From Helicobacteraceae bacterium (GTDB lineage: Bacteria > Campylobacterota > Campylobacteria > Campylobacterales > SZUA-545): 7,668 nt of DNA. The notes below the pieces were generated by a model. The model saw only the letters and a program-made list of their open reading frames with translations, did not search any database and was not told the DNA's origin. The stretch is taken from the NCBI GenBank assembly GCA_011390075.1, contig JAABTA010000036.1, positions 1-7,668 on the forward strand, given 5' to 3'. Below are positions 1-6,188 of the stretch, one piece after another; the stretch's first letter is position 1; every line of letters starts with the position of its first letter. Made by a program: the position numbers and the translations under genes.

Positions 1-626
1 CCTACAGTATGTTCGCCAACAATATCACCACATCGAAGACTCATAACAGAGATCTCATCTTTACTTCTTTCGCCAATCATCCCGTCTCTTCCACTGACTC
101 TCACATCATCAAGATTTAAGTCCCTCCCCTTCGCTGCAAAATCAGCTAAAGTAAGAGCCGTCCCACTTGGAGAGTCTTTTTTGTGTCTGTGGTGCATCTC
201 TACAATCTCTATATCAAAATCTTTAAGAGTTTTACTAGCTTTATAGACAAGATTATTTAAAACAGCCACCCCTAAAGACATATTGGTTGCATATAAAACT
301 GGCATCTTCTCTCCAGCCTCTTTGAGTAAGTTTTGCTGATGCACCTCTAATCCCGTTGTCCCAATAACTAGTGCTTTTGGAGTTGACTTGATACAGGCTT
401 CTAAAAGAGCTTCTGTCCCTTTTGGAACAGTAAAATCAACCACTAAATCACAATTTTTTAAAAACTCCTCTAAAGAGTTAGTAATCACCACAGAATCAGC
501 AACCGAAAAATTCACTGCCTCTACCACATACACGGTAGCGAGTTCTACACCCTCTATTAAGTCTAACTGTTCTATTAACATTTTGCCTACACGGCCAGTT
601 CCACCATACACTCCAACTTGTATCAT
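1..626 (-). CDS. dapB: 4-hydroxy-tetrahydrodipicolinate reductase DapB (3' end cut by window edge)
   Basis: DapB is the cytoplasmic NAD(P)H-dependent reductase of the diaminopimelate branch of lysine and peptidoglycan synthesis. Translating the minus strand from the ATG at 626 gives 208 residues without a stop; the family is usually about 250-270 residues, so roughly the last fifth is missing. The Rossmann motif GGTGRVG is at residues 8-14, GTTG at 89-92, and the family signature EMHHRHKKDSPSGTA at 143-157. By family comparison H145 and K149 are the catalytic acid and substrate-binding positions. A late block, RCGDIVGEHTV, is at 198-208; the family usually has RGGDIVGEHTV, so residue 199 is Cys instead of Gly. 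The start follows AAGGA (637-641, spacing 10), which overlaps the trxB stop codon. Only 7 bp separate it from trxB, so it is the promoter-distal gene of the trx cluster. Identification is firm. Confidence 0.96.
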   Translation of the reverse strand, partial: MIQVGVYGGTGRVGKMLIEQLDLIEGVELATVYVVEAVNFSVADSVVITNSLEEFLKNCDLVVDFTVPKGTEALLEACIKSTPKALVIGTTGLEVHQQNLLKEAGEKMPVLYATNMSLGVAVLNNLVYKASKTLKDFDIEIVEMHHRHKKDSPSGTALTLADFAAKGRDLNLDDVRVSGRDGMIGERSKDEISVMSLRCGDIVGEHTV

Positions 627-633
627 TATCTAT

Positions 634-1569
634 TTATCCTTTTTTCACTTCCACATACAACAGTGCCTCTAATGCTGCTACAGATCCATCAGCAGCAGCA
701 CATACAACCTGCTTAGCAGACTCAATTCTAATATCTCCAGCAGCAAAAAGCCCCTCTAGCGAGGTGTGCATTTTAAGATCCACAATCACTTCGCCACTCT
801 CGTTCACATCGCAAATAAAATTTTCCTCTGCGTCTTTTAACATATCATTCTTGACATCTCTACCCACAAAGAGAAAAACACCAGGGACATCTAAGACTCT
901 CTCTCCCTCTGGGGTATCAAGTATAAGCCCTGTCACACCCATCTTATCGCCAAAAACCTCTTTTGGTTTTGCATTGAGAACCACTTCAATTTTTTTATTA
1001 TTCATCACTTTCTCAACTGTTGTAGGAGAGCCTCTAAAGGTGTCTCTTCTATGGATAAGATAAACTTTAGAAGCCACATTTGCCATATACAAGGCCTCTT
1101 CTAGTGCTGTATCTCCACCACCAATCATTGCTACCTCTTTCTCTTTATAGAAAAAACCATCGCAGGTAGCGCAGGTGCTTATCCCTCTGCCAAAGAACTC
1201 ATCCTCTCCAGGAAAGTGAGCCCGTCTTGGAACACTTCCTGTAGCCACAATAACACTGAGTGCTTCTACTTCGCTTTTATCTGAAAGCTTAAGTGTAAAA
1301 ATATCTGCTTTCTTGGTGACAGAGATAACCTCTTTCATCTCGTGCTTCAAACCAAACTGCTGTGCCTGTTTTGGCCATTTTTCCATTAAGTCTAGCCCAG
1401 AGATCACCTCTAATTGACCGGGATAATTCTCAATCTCGCTTGATTGAGTAATCTGCCCCCCTGGCATTCCTGGTTCATACATCACAACATTTTTAAGACC
1501 ACCTCTAGTTGCGTACAGTCCAGCTACAAGTCCCGCTGGACCTCCACCGATTATTGCTAAATCTAACAT
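634..1569 (-). CDS. trxB: Thioredoxin reductase TrxB
   Basis: TrxB is a cytoplasmic FAD enzyme that passes electrons from NADPH to the TrxA disulfide. The 311-residue protein has the usual length of the low-molecular-weight class. The FAD dinucleotide fold GGGPAG is at residues 8-13, the redox pair CATC is at 133-136 followed by DGFF, the NADPH-binding GGGDTA is at 150-155, HRRDTFR (2'-phosphate contacts) is at 173-179, and the C-terminal FAD motif GLFAAGD is at 273-279. An in-frame GTG at 1575 would add two residues, but GAGGAG (1577-1582) is only 1 nt from it and a proper 7 nt from the ATG at 1569, so the ATG is preferred. The gene sits 35 bp downstream of the thioredoxin-like gene and 7 bp before dapB, probably in one transcript starting at trxA. 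Confidence 0.97.
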   Translation of the reverse strand: MLDLAIIGGGPAGLVAGLYATRGGLKNVVMYEPGMPGGQITQSSEIENYPGQLEVISGLDLMEKWPKQAQQFGLKHEMKEVISVTKKADIFTLKLSDKSEVEALSVIVATGSVPRRAHFPGEDEFFGRGISTCATCDGFFYKEKEVAMIGGGDTALEEALYMANVASKVYLIHRRDTFRGSPTTVEKVMNNKKIEVVLNAKPKEVFGDKMGVTGLILDTPEGERVLDVPGVFLFVGRDVKNDMLKDAEENFICDVNESGEVIVDLKMHTSLEGLFAAGDIRIESAKQVVCAAADGSVAALEALLYVEVKKG

Positions 1570-1576
1570 ATCCACA

Positions 1577-1582
1577 CTCCTC
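1577..1582 (-). promoter_or_regulatory. Ribosome binding site deciding the trxB start
   Basis: GAGGAG on the minus strand is 7 nt from the ATG at 1569 and only 1 nt from the in-frame GTG at 1575. This spacing favours the ATG. Confidence 0.8.
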
Positions 1583-1604
1583 TTTAAAGGCTTTTTTATT
1601 TCAA

Positions 1605-2054
1605 TTATAGCATCTCAATGCTACTATCTTGTTTATAGAGTAGTTTTTTCTCTTTTTTTATAATTAATATTGATGGGATGTGCTGTAAGTAAAATCTATT
1701 AATAATAGTCAAAAGAGTGTCAAACCCACCTGTAACACTGACATAATTTTCACCATTTTCTCTTAAATTTTGAGAAAAATCAATAGCTATAACAAAAAAC
1801 TCTTCTGTATTTATTTTTCTTATAAGATCTTGTAAGTCGCTCTTTTTTGAGCTGTAAAGCACAAGAGCGTATCTCTCTTTATCAGGTACAAAGAGATCTG
1901 TTTCTGAATAGAGTCGTAGCTCTTTAAAGTCTAAGAATTTAAAAGTGCTAAATTTATAGTGAAAATACCCATAGGCAGCAGCAACCATAAACGCCCCAAA
2001 AAAAGATGCGAACATAAAATTTCGCACCTTTGGAGCTTTATTAAATTGTGACAA
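1605..2054 (-). CDS. Membrane-anchored thioredoxin-fold-like protein lacking CxxC
   Basis: I do not recognise a named family. The 149-residue protein has a basic N-terminus (K6, K9, R11), one hydrophobic segment at about residues 13-31, and then a soluble domain predicted to lie outside the membrane. That domain resembles a thioredoxin fold: a strand YALVLYSS (62-69) sits where Trx has its beta strand before the active site, and IPSILIIKKEKKLLY (126-140) matches the cis-proline strand of TrxA (IPTIMFFKDG), with P127 as the cis-Pro candidate. The CxxC position is replaced by SSKKSD and the protein has no cysteine, so it cannot do thiol redox chemistry. The start is uncertain. The TTG at 2054, 10 bp after the trxA stop, keeps the basic residues but has no clear ribosome binding site. 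An ATG at 2015 follows AAGGTG (spacing 9) and gives 136 residues. Its position between trxA and trxB suggests a linked role; no function can be assigned. Confidence 0.8.
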   Translation of the reverse strand: MSQFNKAPKVRNFMFASFFGAFMVAAAYGYFHYKFSTFKFLDFKELRLYSETDLFVPDKERYALVLYSSKKSDLQDLIRKINTEEFFVIAIDFSQNLRENGENYVSVTGGFDTLLTIINRFYLQHIPSILIIKKEKKLLYKQDSSIEML

Positions 2055-2064
2055 GTGTCTAAAA

Positions 2065-2385
2065 TTAACCTAAAAGTGCATCAATTTTTTCTGCAAAAGC
2101 GTCTTTAGAGGCTGCACCAATGATCATATCTTTTTGCTCTCCATCTTTGAAAAACATAATTGTAGGAATAGATCGGATTCCAAATTTTACAGCTACATCT
2201 TGATTTTCGTCTGTATTTACTTTGCAAACCTTTGCTTTTCCCTCATATTCTCCTGCTATCTCTTCAATAACTGGACCCACCATTCTACATGGACCACACC
2301 AAGGAGCCCAAAAATCTACCACAGTAACGCCCTCTGCTACTGTTGATTCAAAGTTTCCTGCATTTAGTTCTGTTGCTTTTCCCAT
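2065..2385 (-). CDS. trxA: Thioredoxin TrxA
   Basis: TrxA is a small cytoplasmic disulfide reductant, recycled by the TrxB encoded downstream, that reduces targets such as ribonucleotide reductase and peroxiredoxins. At 106 residues it matches the family length. The active site WCGPC is at residues 29-33 (C30, C33), the buried aspartate is in VDFWAPW (D24), and the cis-proline is P74 in SIPTIMFF. An extra cysteine is at C54. The ATG at 2385 is preceded by AAGGAA at good spacing. It is the first gene of the cluster, with a promoter in the 79-bp gap to the upstream regulator gene; the next gene begins about 10 bp after its stop. Confidence 0.97.
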   Translation of the reverse strand: MGKATELNAGNFESTVAEGVTVVDFWAPWCGPCRMVGPVIEEIAGEYEGKAKVCKVNTDENQDVAVKFGIRSIPTIMFFKDGEQKDMIIGAASKDAFAEKIDALLG

Positions 2386-2430
2386 TTTATTTCCTTTTAA
2401 TAATTTAATCTTAATGTGATTATTACATCA

Positions 2431-2458
2431 ATTATATTAACTGAAGCCCAAAAAAAAA
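2431..2458 (-). promoter_or_regulatory. Predicted promoter of the trxA cluster
   Basis: On the minus strand a perfect TATAAT lies at 2431-2436, with a T tract at 2451-2458 where a -35 box would be. This fits the Campylobacterota vegetative pattern of a strong -10 and a T-rich upstream region without a conserved -35. The predicted start is near 2424, giving a leader of about 38 nt to the trxA ATG. Confidence 0.6.
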
Positions 2459-2464
2459 TCAACC

Positions 2465-3100
2465 CTAAAGAAAATATTTTCGTAACTCTTCTTTGTTTAT
2501 CTCTTTTATTTTTCTTTTTTCAGTTGTAATCACCCCACGCTCTCTAAATTTCTTTAAAATTCTAGAGAGTGTCTCTGGGGTTACATTCACAGCGCTGGCT
2601 ATGGTTGTATTTTTCATTCCCTGGATAATTGCTCTATTTTCATAGATAAAGCCTGCAACTTTTTCGGCTGCACTTCCTGCGACAGAGTTGCTTACCGCCC
2701 TCTCAAGCACTTTCATCTTTTTTGTAAGGGATTTGATAACCTCAATAGAGAGTTTAGGGTTTCGCTCTAAAAGCTTTTTAAACTTCTCATAGTCAATAAA
2801 CAGCACCTCCCCTTCGCTCTCTAGCCTTGCAGTCGCTGGATAAGGGATCTCTTCAAAAATTGGCATCTCAGCGAACAGTGTTGTTGGAGAGAAGTAGTGC
2901 ATAACTATCTCGTTTCCTTTTGCCCCTGTTTTATAGATCTTTAAAACACCTTTTGTAAGCACTGTAAGGTATTTTCCCATCTCCCCTTCAAAAAAGACAA
3001 CCGAATCTTTCGTAAATTTTTTCTTAAAAGAGATAGACTGTATCTCTTTTAAGGTGTTTTCATCTAGATTTTCAAAAAGAAATATATTTTTTAGTTCCAA
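2465..3100 (-). CDS. Crp/Fnr-family transcription regulator, cysteine-free, with FNR-type recognition helix
   Basis: This is a DNA-binding regulator of the Crp/Fnr superfamily, 211 residues. A cyclic-nucleotide-binding-type beta barrel spans about 5-115, the long dimerisation helix about 116-150, and a winged helix-turn-helix about 160-211. The recognition helix reads TPETLSR (174-180); E176, S179 and R180 form the E-x-x-S-R pattern that in FNR-type proteins reads TTGAT half sites. There is no cysteine, so it cannot hold an FNR-type 4Fe-4S cluster, and the arginine expected in a cAMP pocket is missing from the barrel (PATA at 88-91). The signal may be haem-bound NO or O2, as in DNR-like proteins; this is inference. 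The start is TTG, chosen because AGGAGG (3107-3112) is 6 nt upstream. It overlaps the membrane-protein gene by 10 bp and closes the hemerythrin operon, whose promoter carries a matching palindrome. Confidence 0.92.
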   Translation of the reverse strand: MELKNIFLFENLDENTLKEIQSISFKKKFTKDSVVFFEGEMGKYLTVLTKGVLKIYKTGAKGNEIVMHYFSPTTLFAEMPIFEEIPYPATARLESEGEVLFIDYEKFKKLLERNPKLSIEVIKSLTKKMKVLERAVSNSVAGSAAEKVAGFIYENRAIIQGMKNTTIASAVNVTPETLSRILKKFRERGVITTEKRKIKEINKEELRKYFL

Positions 3101-4380
3101 CTCATGCCTCCTGCCATTACTGGCTCTTTTTTGCTCTCTTGTACATACAGCTTTGTAGCTTGTATAAGATTAAACCATAAGTAGAGAAAGGAGAGAAGCA
3201 GTACAATCCCAGCAACTACCAAAAGTTCGTGGATGAAAAAGGAGATCAAAAGAGCTATCAAAGCTACTAAATGAAGATAAAACTGCCGTTTTGCCCCTTT
3301 TTCTGGTAAAAAGTCTCGCATGGTGGGTATATCAAATCTTCCTGTAGCACTTAAATGAAACCATGAGAGAAATGGAATAATCTTATACAGCATTCCATTT
3401 AAAACAGAGACACCAAAACCAAAACCAAAGAGCACCCCTACAAGATACTCAAGGCCATCAAGCACCAACACTGTTTTTGCAATAAGCACAAGAGCTGTGA
3501 GCAAAAGTGAGCCCAAAGAGAGTCTCCAATACCAAACTGTGGTGTCTGCTATGGGCCGTTTTCTTTGTGTAAATCTTTTAAGCCCCACACTCGCAAAGGC
3601 TGACATGGCCACAACAAAAAGCAATACACCTACAATTTGCACAACTCTTCCTGTAAAGATCTCAAAGACAAACAATCCCCAAAAAAGAATAATTCCTGCA
3701 ATTAAAAATGGCCACTTCATACAAAATTTTGAAAACTTTGGTGTAACATAAAACATAGGTATTACTTGAAAAGCAACACTTATCACTAAAACCAAAATCC
3801 ATCCCATTGTGCCCATTGCAATATGCAGATCAACAAAAGATTGATGGAGCACTGAAAAATTATAGTTTGAGTAACTGAGCCCTAAATGCACGCCTAAAAG
3901 CACCGTAAGCAGTCCAAACACAATAGCTATTCGCATACCATTAATAGTTGGGTTCTGAAAATCTCCCTTCAATAGAAGTAGTAAAGAGGGCAAAAGAATA
4001 ATCGCAAAACCTGCAAAAAGCATAAGAGAAGAGATCATTATAATAGAGTGAAAATAGATAAGACCAAAGCTGAGTCCTAATGTCCCGAGCACCATCAATA
4101 TATGAGAAAGTGTTGCCAATACAACGGGCCTAGGCAAGTTGACTCCCGCTAAAACAGGAAGCATTTGTTGTAAAGCTCCTAACATAATAAGCCCAAAATA
4201 ACCAATAGTAAAAAGATGCACCACTGCAATTGTCATTAGATCTTTGTGCATAAACATCGCTTCTGGATTGACAATAATAAAAATAGAAGCAATAATAGCA
4301 AAAAGTGGCGCTGTCAAAAAAAAGCGTAGAGGCGCGCTCAAAGGAGGGGCTTGATCTAGGGATAAATTACTTGAGAACAT
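3091..4380 (-). CDS. Polytopic membrane protein, NnrS/haem-copper oxidase subunit I-like
   Basis: This is a 429-residue inner-membrane protein with about 12 hydrophobic segments (roughly 17-37, 47-69, 85-109, 113-138, 149-170, 185-209, 222-243, 246-266, 285-307, 311-337, 366-384, 386-408). The helix count and histidine-bearing helices recall haem-copper oxidase subunit I, and VVHLFTIGYFGLIMLGALQQ (53-72) recalls the HALTVG-type helix of NnrS proteins. Candidate metal or haem ligands are H55, H93, H111, H165, H179, H186 and H342; which are conserved cannot be told from one sequence. No complete Cu-B histidine set is evident, so it should not be called an oxidase. The ATG at 4380 overlaps the DUF2249 gene by 14 bp, and the 3' end overlaps the regulator gene by 10 bp. 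The context suggests a role in NO or O2 handling; the function is inferred only. Confidence 0.85.
   Translation of the reverse strand: MFSSNLSLDQAPPLSAPLRFFLTAPLFAIIASIFIIVNPEAMFMHKDLMTIAVVHLFTIGYFGLIMLGALQQMLPVLAGVNLPRPVVLATLSHILMVLGTLGLSFGLIYFHSIIMISSLMLFAGFAIILLPSLLLLLKGDFQNPTINGMRIAIVFGLLTVLLGVHLGLSYSNYNFSVLHQSFVDLHIAMGTMGWILVLVISVAFQVIPMFYVTPKFSKFCMKWPFLIAGIILFWGLFVFEIFTGRVVQIVGVLLFVVAMSAFASVGLKRFTQRKRPIADTTVWYWRLSLGSLLLTALVLIAKTVLVLDGLEYLVGVLFGFGFGVSVLNGMLYKIIPFLSWFHLSATGRFDIPTMRDFLPEKGAKRQFYLHLVALIALLISFFIHELLVVAGIVLLLSFLYLWFNLIQATKLYVQESKKEPVMAGGMSWN
3107..3112 (-). promoter_or_regulatory. Strong ribosome binding site for the TTG-started regulator gene
   Basis: A perfect AGGAGG on the minus strand sits 6 nt before the TTG at 3100, inside the last codons of the upstream membrane-protein gene. 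It supports the non-ATG start and suggests translational coupling. Confidence 0.8.
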
Positions 4381-4627
4381 CTTCTAACTCTTTTTTTATT
4401 TGCTTATCTTTTTTAATATAGATATAGACAAACACCTCATCCTCGCCCTTTTGAACAAAATAGCCATAGCCATTGCGTGTCAAAATTGGAAAAAGCATAT
4501 TAGGCATCTGTCTGTGGTGCATCTTTATGTATGCGCCAAACTCTAGCTCCCCTAGTGTATTCACCATAACCTCTAAAGGCTCAGGGGCAGGGAGCTCTCT
4601 TACATCGACAAAGATCTCTTTATTCAA
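4367..4627 (-). CDS. DUF2249 family protein
   Basis: This small soluble protein of 86 residues fits the DUF2249 pattern. VDVRELPAPEPLE (7-19) matches the family's D-x-R-x-L-x-x-P-x-P-L opening, and HHRQMPNMLFPIL (37-49) matches the central H-x-R-x-P-x-x-L-x-P block, followed by an aromatic glycine turn (NGYGYF, 52-57). Family members occur beside, or fused to, hemerythrin-like domains and in denitrification loci; the biochemical role is unknown, and conserved H and R residues suggest ligand or metal contact. The only usable start is TTG at 4627: a TAG lies two codons upstream in this frame, and the next ATG would remove the conserved opening. The start overlaps the hemerythrin stop by 8 bp, and the 3' end overlaps the membrane-protein gene by 14 bp, pointing to coupled translation. 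Confidence 0.85.
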   Translation of the reverse strand: MNKEIFVDVRELPAPEPLEVMVNTLGELEFGAYIKMHHRQMPNMLFPILTRNGYGYFVQKGEDEVFVYIYIKKDKQIKKELEDVLK

Positions 4628-5063
4628 CTTCTACATGCTCCATTAAATCAATAATTTGATCTTTTCTGCCCATTAAAGCATTATCACTCATACTATAAAG
4701 AATCTGCTCCTCTTTCATATTGTGCTGTTGGATTAAGATATTAAAAGTCTCGCTCAAACCCAAAAAGTGATCAACATCTTTATTTTTAAGATCTTGATCC
4801 ATCTGGCTCATTGCAGAACGGATTTGCCCGTGCTCCATTCTCATCACCTGTGTTGGTCCCTCGCTACTGCCTGTCATCTCCTCAAGGGCAGGAAAGAGCA
4901 CTTTTTCCTCTTTTTGAAAATGAGCCTCTGTCTCATGAAAAAACTTACCAAATGTCTCCTGTGCACTCTCCCACTCTCTATTAGCAACTTGTGTTTCAAG
5001 ATCTGAAAAGAAAGAATCACACTCTTTATGTTCGTGGGTTAGATACTCTTTAATTGTACTCAT
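4620..5063 (-). CDS. Hemerythrin-like HHE-domain protein
   Basis: This is a soluble four-helix-bundle protein of 147 residues that probably binds a non-haem di-iron centre. Ligand candidates in order are H12 (EHKECD), H48 and E52 (HFQKE), H78 (MEHGQIR), and H114 and E118 (HNMKE), the usual H / HxxxE / H / HxxxE pattern of HHE domains. Such proteins bind O2 or NO, or help repair iron-sulfur clusters damaged by nitrosative stress, as proposed for YtfE/RIC. It lacks the N-terminal ScdA/YtfE-type cysteine domain, so it is a stand-alone domain. The ATG at 5063 follows AAGGA at 5-nt spacing. It is the first gene of the operon with DUF2249, the membrane protein and the Crp/Fnr regulator. An FNR-type palindrome lies upstream. 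O2 sensing, NO scavenging and iron-sulfur repair cannot be separated from sequence. Confidence 0.92.
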   Translation of the reverse strand: MSTIKEYLTHEHKECDSFFSDLETQVANREWESAQETFGKFFHETEAHFQKEEKVLFPALEEMTGSSEGPTQVMRMEHGQIRSAMSQMDQDLKNKDVDHFLGLSETFNILIQQHNMKEEQILYSMSDNALMGRKDQIIDLMEHVEVE

Positions 5064-5093
5064 ACTTTTCCTTCATAGTAATTATTTTAAAGA

Positions 5094-5099
5094 AGTATT
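5094..5099 (-). promoter_or_regulatory. Predicted -10 box of the hemerythrin operon
   Basis: AATACT on the minus strand matches four of six bases of TATAAT. It predicts a start near 5087 and a 23-nt leader. That places the FNR-type palindrome at -41.5, the classic class II activator position, which makes this weak box more credible. Confidence 0.5.
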
Positions 5100-5120
5100 C
5101 CAAAGAGTCAGAGATTTTTT

Positions 5121-5136
5121 ATTGATTATGATCAAT
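5121..5136. promoter_or_regulatory. Perfect FNR-type operator upstream of the hemerythrin operon
   Basis: ATTGATTATGATCAAT is a perfect palindrome with 6-bp arms and a 4-bp spacer, and its core TTGAT-N4-ATCAA is the full FNR consensus. It lies in the 82-bp gap between moaA and the hemerythrin gene, centred 65 bp from that start codon. The operon's own Crp/Fnr regulator has the recognition residues expected for this site, so autoregulation is the likely arrangement. The actual binder could instead be another Fnr paralogue. Confidence 0.82.
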
Positions 5137-5145
5137 TTTTATAAA

Positions 5146-6105
5146 TTATCCCCCTGTTTTATAAAATTTTCTATCAGAGATCTCTTGGGTGTTCCAAAGA
5201 TTTTTCTCAGGTTTCTCCTGGACTGCTTGCTGTAAGATCTTTTCTATTTCCCTCTCTCCCACATGCAGTGCCTCTTTTACATTTAAAGAGTCATCATAAA
5301 AAAGACAAGGAATAAAGCTACCATCAGCAGTCATTCTCAGGCGATTGCAACTTTTACAAAAACTTTCATCATGAGGCTGGATAATTCCAAAACGGTACTT
5401 CATACCTGTAAGGTCGTACAAAGTTGCTGGCCCAACGATCTTTTCTGTCTCTTTTGTAAAGTTATACTTTTTAGCAATGACTTCTAAGATCTCTTTGGCT
5501 TTAAGCCCTTCAATAGAGTCTTTAGCATTGGTATTAGACATATACTCAATATAACGAATTGCCACTCCCTTTGCTTTGCAATACTCCAAAATAGAGACAA
5601 TCTCATCATCATTGACTCCTCGCATTGGCACCATATTTAACTTAAGAATAAGTCCCACTTTGAGCGCTTCATCTATTCCATCTAAGATCTCTTGGAGTCC
5701 ATCAATTTTACTAATAGTCATAAATTTTTCTCTTTGCAGTGTGTCTAAAGAGAGATTGACTCTTTTCAGTCCCGCATTTTTAAGAGATTTTGCTAGCTTT
5801 TTGAGATAGTAGCCATTGGAGGTGAGATTAATCTCCACACTAGGGGCGTATTGTGAGATCTTGAAAATCAGAGTATCAATATCTTTTCGAATCAGAGGTT
5901 CTCCTCCTGTGATTCTAATCTTTTTTATTCCATTGTCTATAGAGGTTTTAATAACAGCAAAAAGCTCATTGATACTTAATAGGTTCTCATTAGGCTCCCA
6001 ATCTAGTGGAGTATCTGGCATACAATAAGAGCATCTAAAATTACACTTTTCTGTAACGGAAACTCTTAAATAATCTACTTCTCGACCAAAGGTGTCTTTT
6101 AGCAT
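5146..6105 (-). CDS. moaA: GTP 3',8-cyclase MoaA (molybdenum cofactor biosynthesis)
   Basis: MoaA is a radical SAM enzyme that converts GTP to 3',8-cyclo-7,8-dihydro-GTP, the first step of molybdopterin synthesis. The 319-residue protein shows the SAM-cluster motif CNFRCSYC (C21, C25, C28), the SAM-binding GGEP at 67-70, and the second cluster in CKSCNRLRMTADGSFIPC (C250, C253, C267), which positions GTP. It ends in Gly-Gly (318-319), the conserved C-terminal tail needed for catalysis. The length is at the short end of the family's normal range. The ATG at 6105 has only a weak AGAGAG-like ribosome binding site. The gene is divergent from moeA across 228 bp. The downstream hemerythrin gene is on the same strand 82 bp away, and no terminator is visible between them, so some readthrough is possible. 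Confidence 0.97.
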   Translation of the reverse strand: MLKDTFGREVDYLRVSVTEKCNFRCSYCMPDTPLDWEPNENLLSINELFAVIKTSIDNGIKKIRITGGEPLIRKDIDTLIFKISQYAPSVEINLTSNGYYLKKLAKSLKNAGLKRVNLSLDTLQREKFMTISKIDGLQEILDGIDEALKVGLILKLNMVPMRGVNDDEIVSILEYCKAKGVAIRYIEYMSNTNAKDSIEGLKAKEILEVIAKKYNFTKETEKIVGPATLYDLTGMKYRFGIIQPHDESFCKSCNRLRMTADGSFIPCLFYDDSLNVKEALHVGEREIEKILQQAVQEKPEKNLWNTQEISDRKFYKTGG

Positions 6106-6157
6106 TTACTCTCTTTTTTTAAGATTAGAATCAAAAATAGTATTGACTTATTGATTA

Positions 6158-6163
6158 AATATA
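6158..6163 (-). promoter_or_regulatory. Possible moaA -10 box
   Basis: TATATT on the minus strand (five of six bases to TATAAT) would start transcription near 6151, with a leader of about 46 nt. No -35 is recognisable. The palindrome at 6168-6184 would fall just upstream of this -10 in the core promoter. This is a weak prediction. Confidence 0.35.
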
Positions 6164-6167
6164 GCTT

Positions 6168-6184
6168 ACTTTTTTCAAAAAAGT
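6168..6184. repeat. Perfect palindrome in the moaA/moeA intergenic region (candidate operator)
   Basis: ACTTTTTTCAAAAAAGT has perfect 8-bp arms around one central base. It is not followed by a T run on either strand as a terminator would be. It lies within the likely moaA promoter and upstream of the moeA promoter, so it may bind a regulator of both genes. Its low complexity means chance is possible. Confidence 0.5.
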
Positions 6185-6188
6185 TTAT

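Noticed and set aside
388..672. Plus-strand open frame across the dapB start
   Set aside because: It runs antisense to well-supported dapB and trxB coding sequence and has no recognisable protein features.
2415..2430. Palindrome-like GTGAT-N6-ATCAA near the trxA promoter as a second FNR/CRP site
   Set aside because: The half sites are 6 bp apart instead of 4 and one end does not match, so it fits neither the FNR nor the CRP consensus.
2451..2482. Short A/T palindrome (GAAAATATTTTC) at the end of the regulator gene followed by a T run, as a terminator
   Set aside because: The palindrome has no GC content and almost no loop, and it is separated from the T run; the T run is better explained as part of the trxA promoter.
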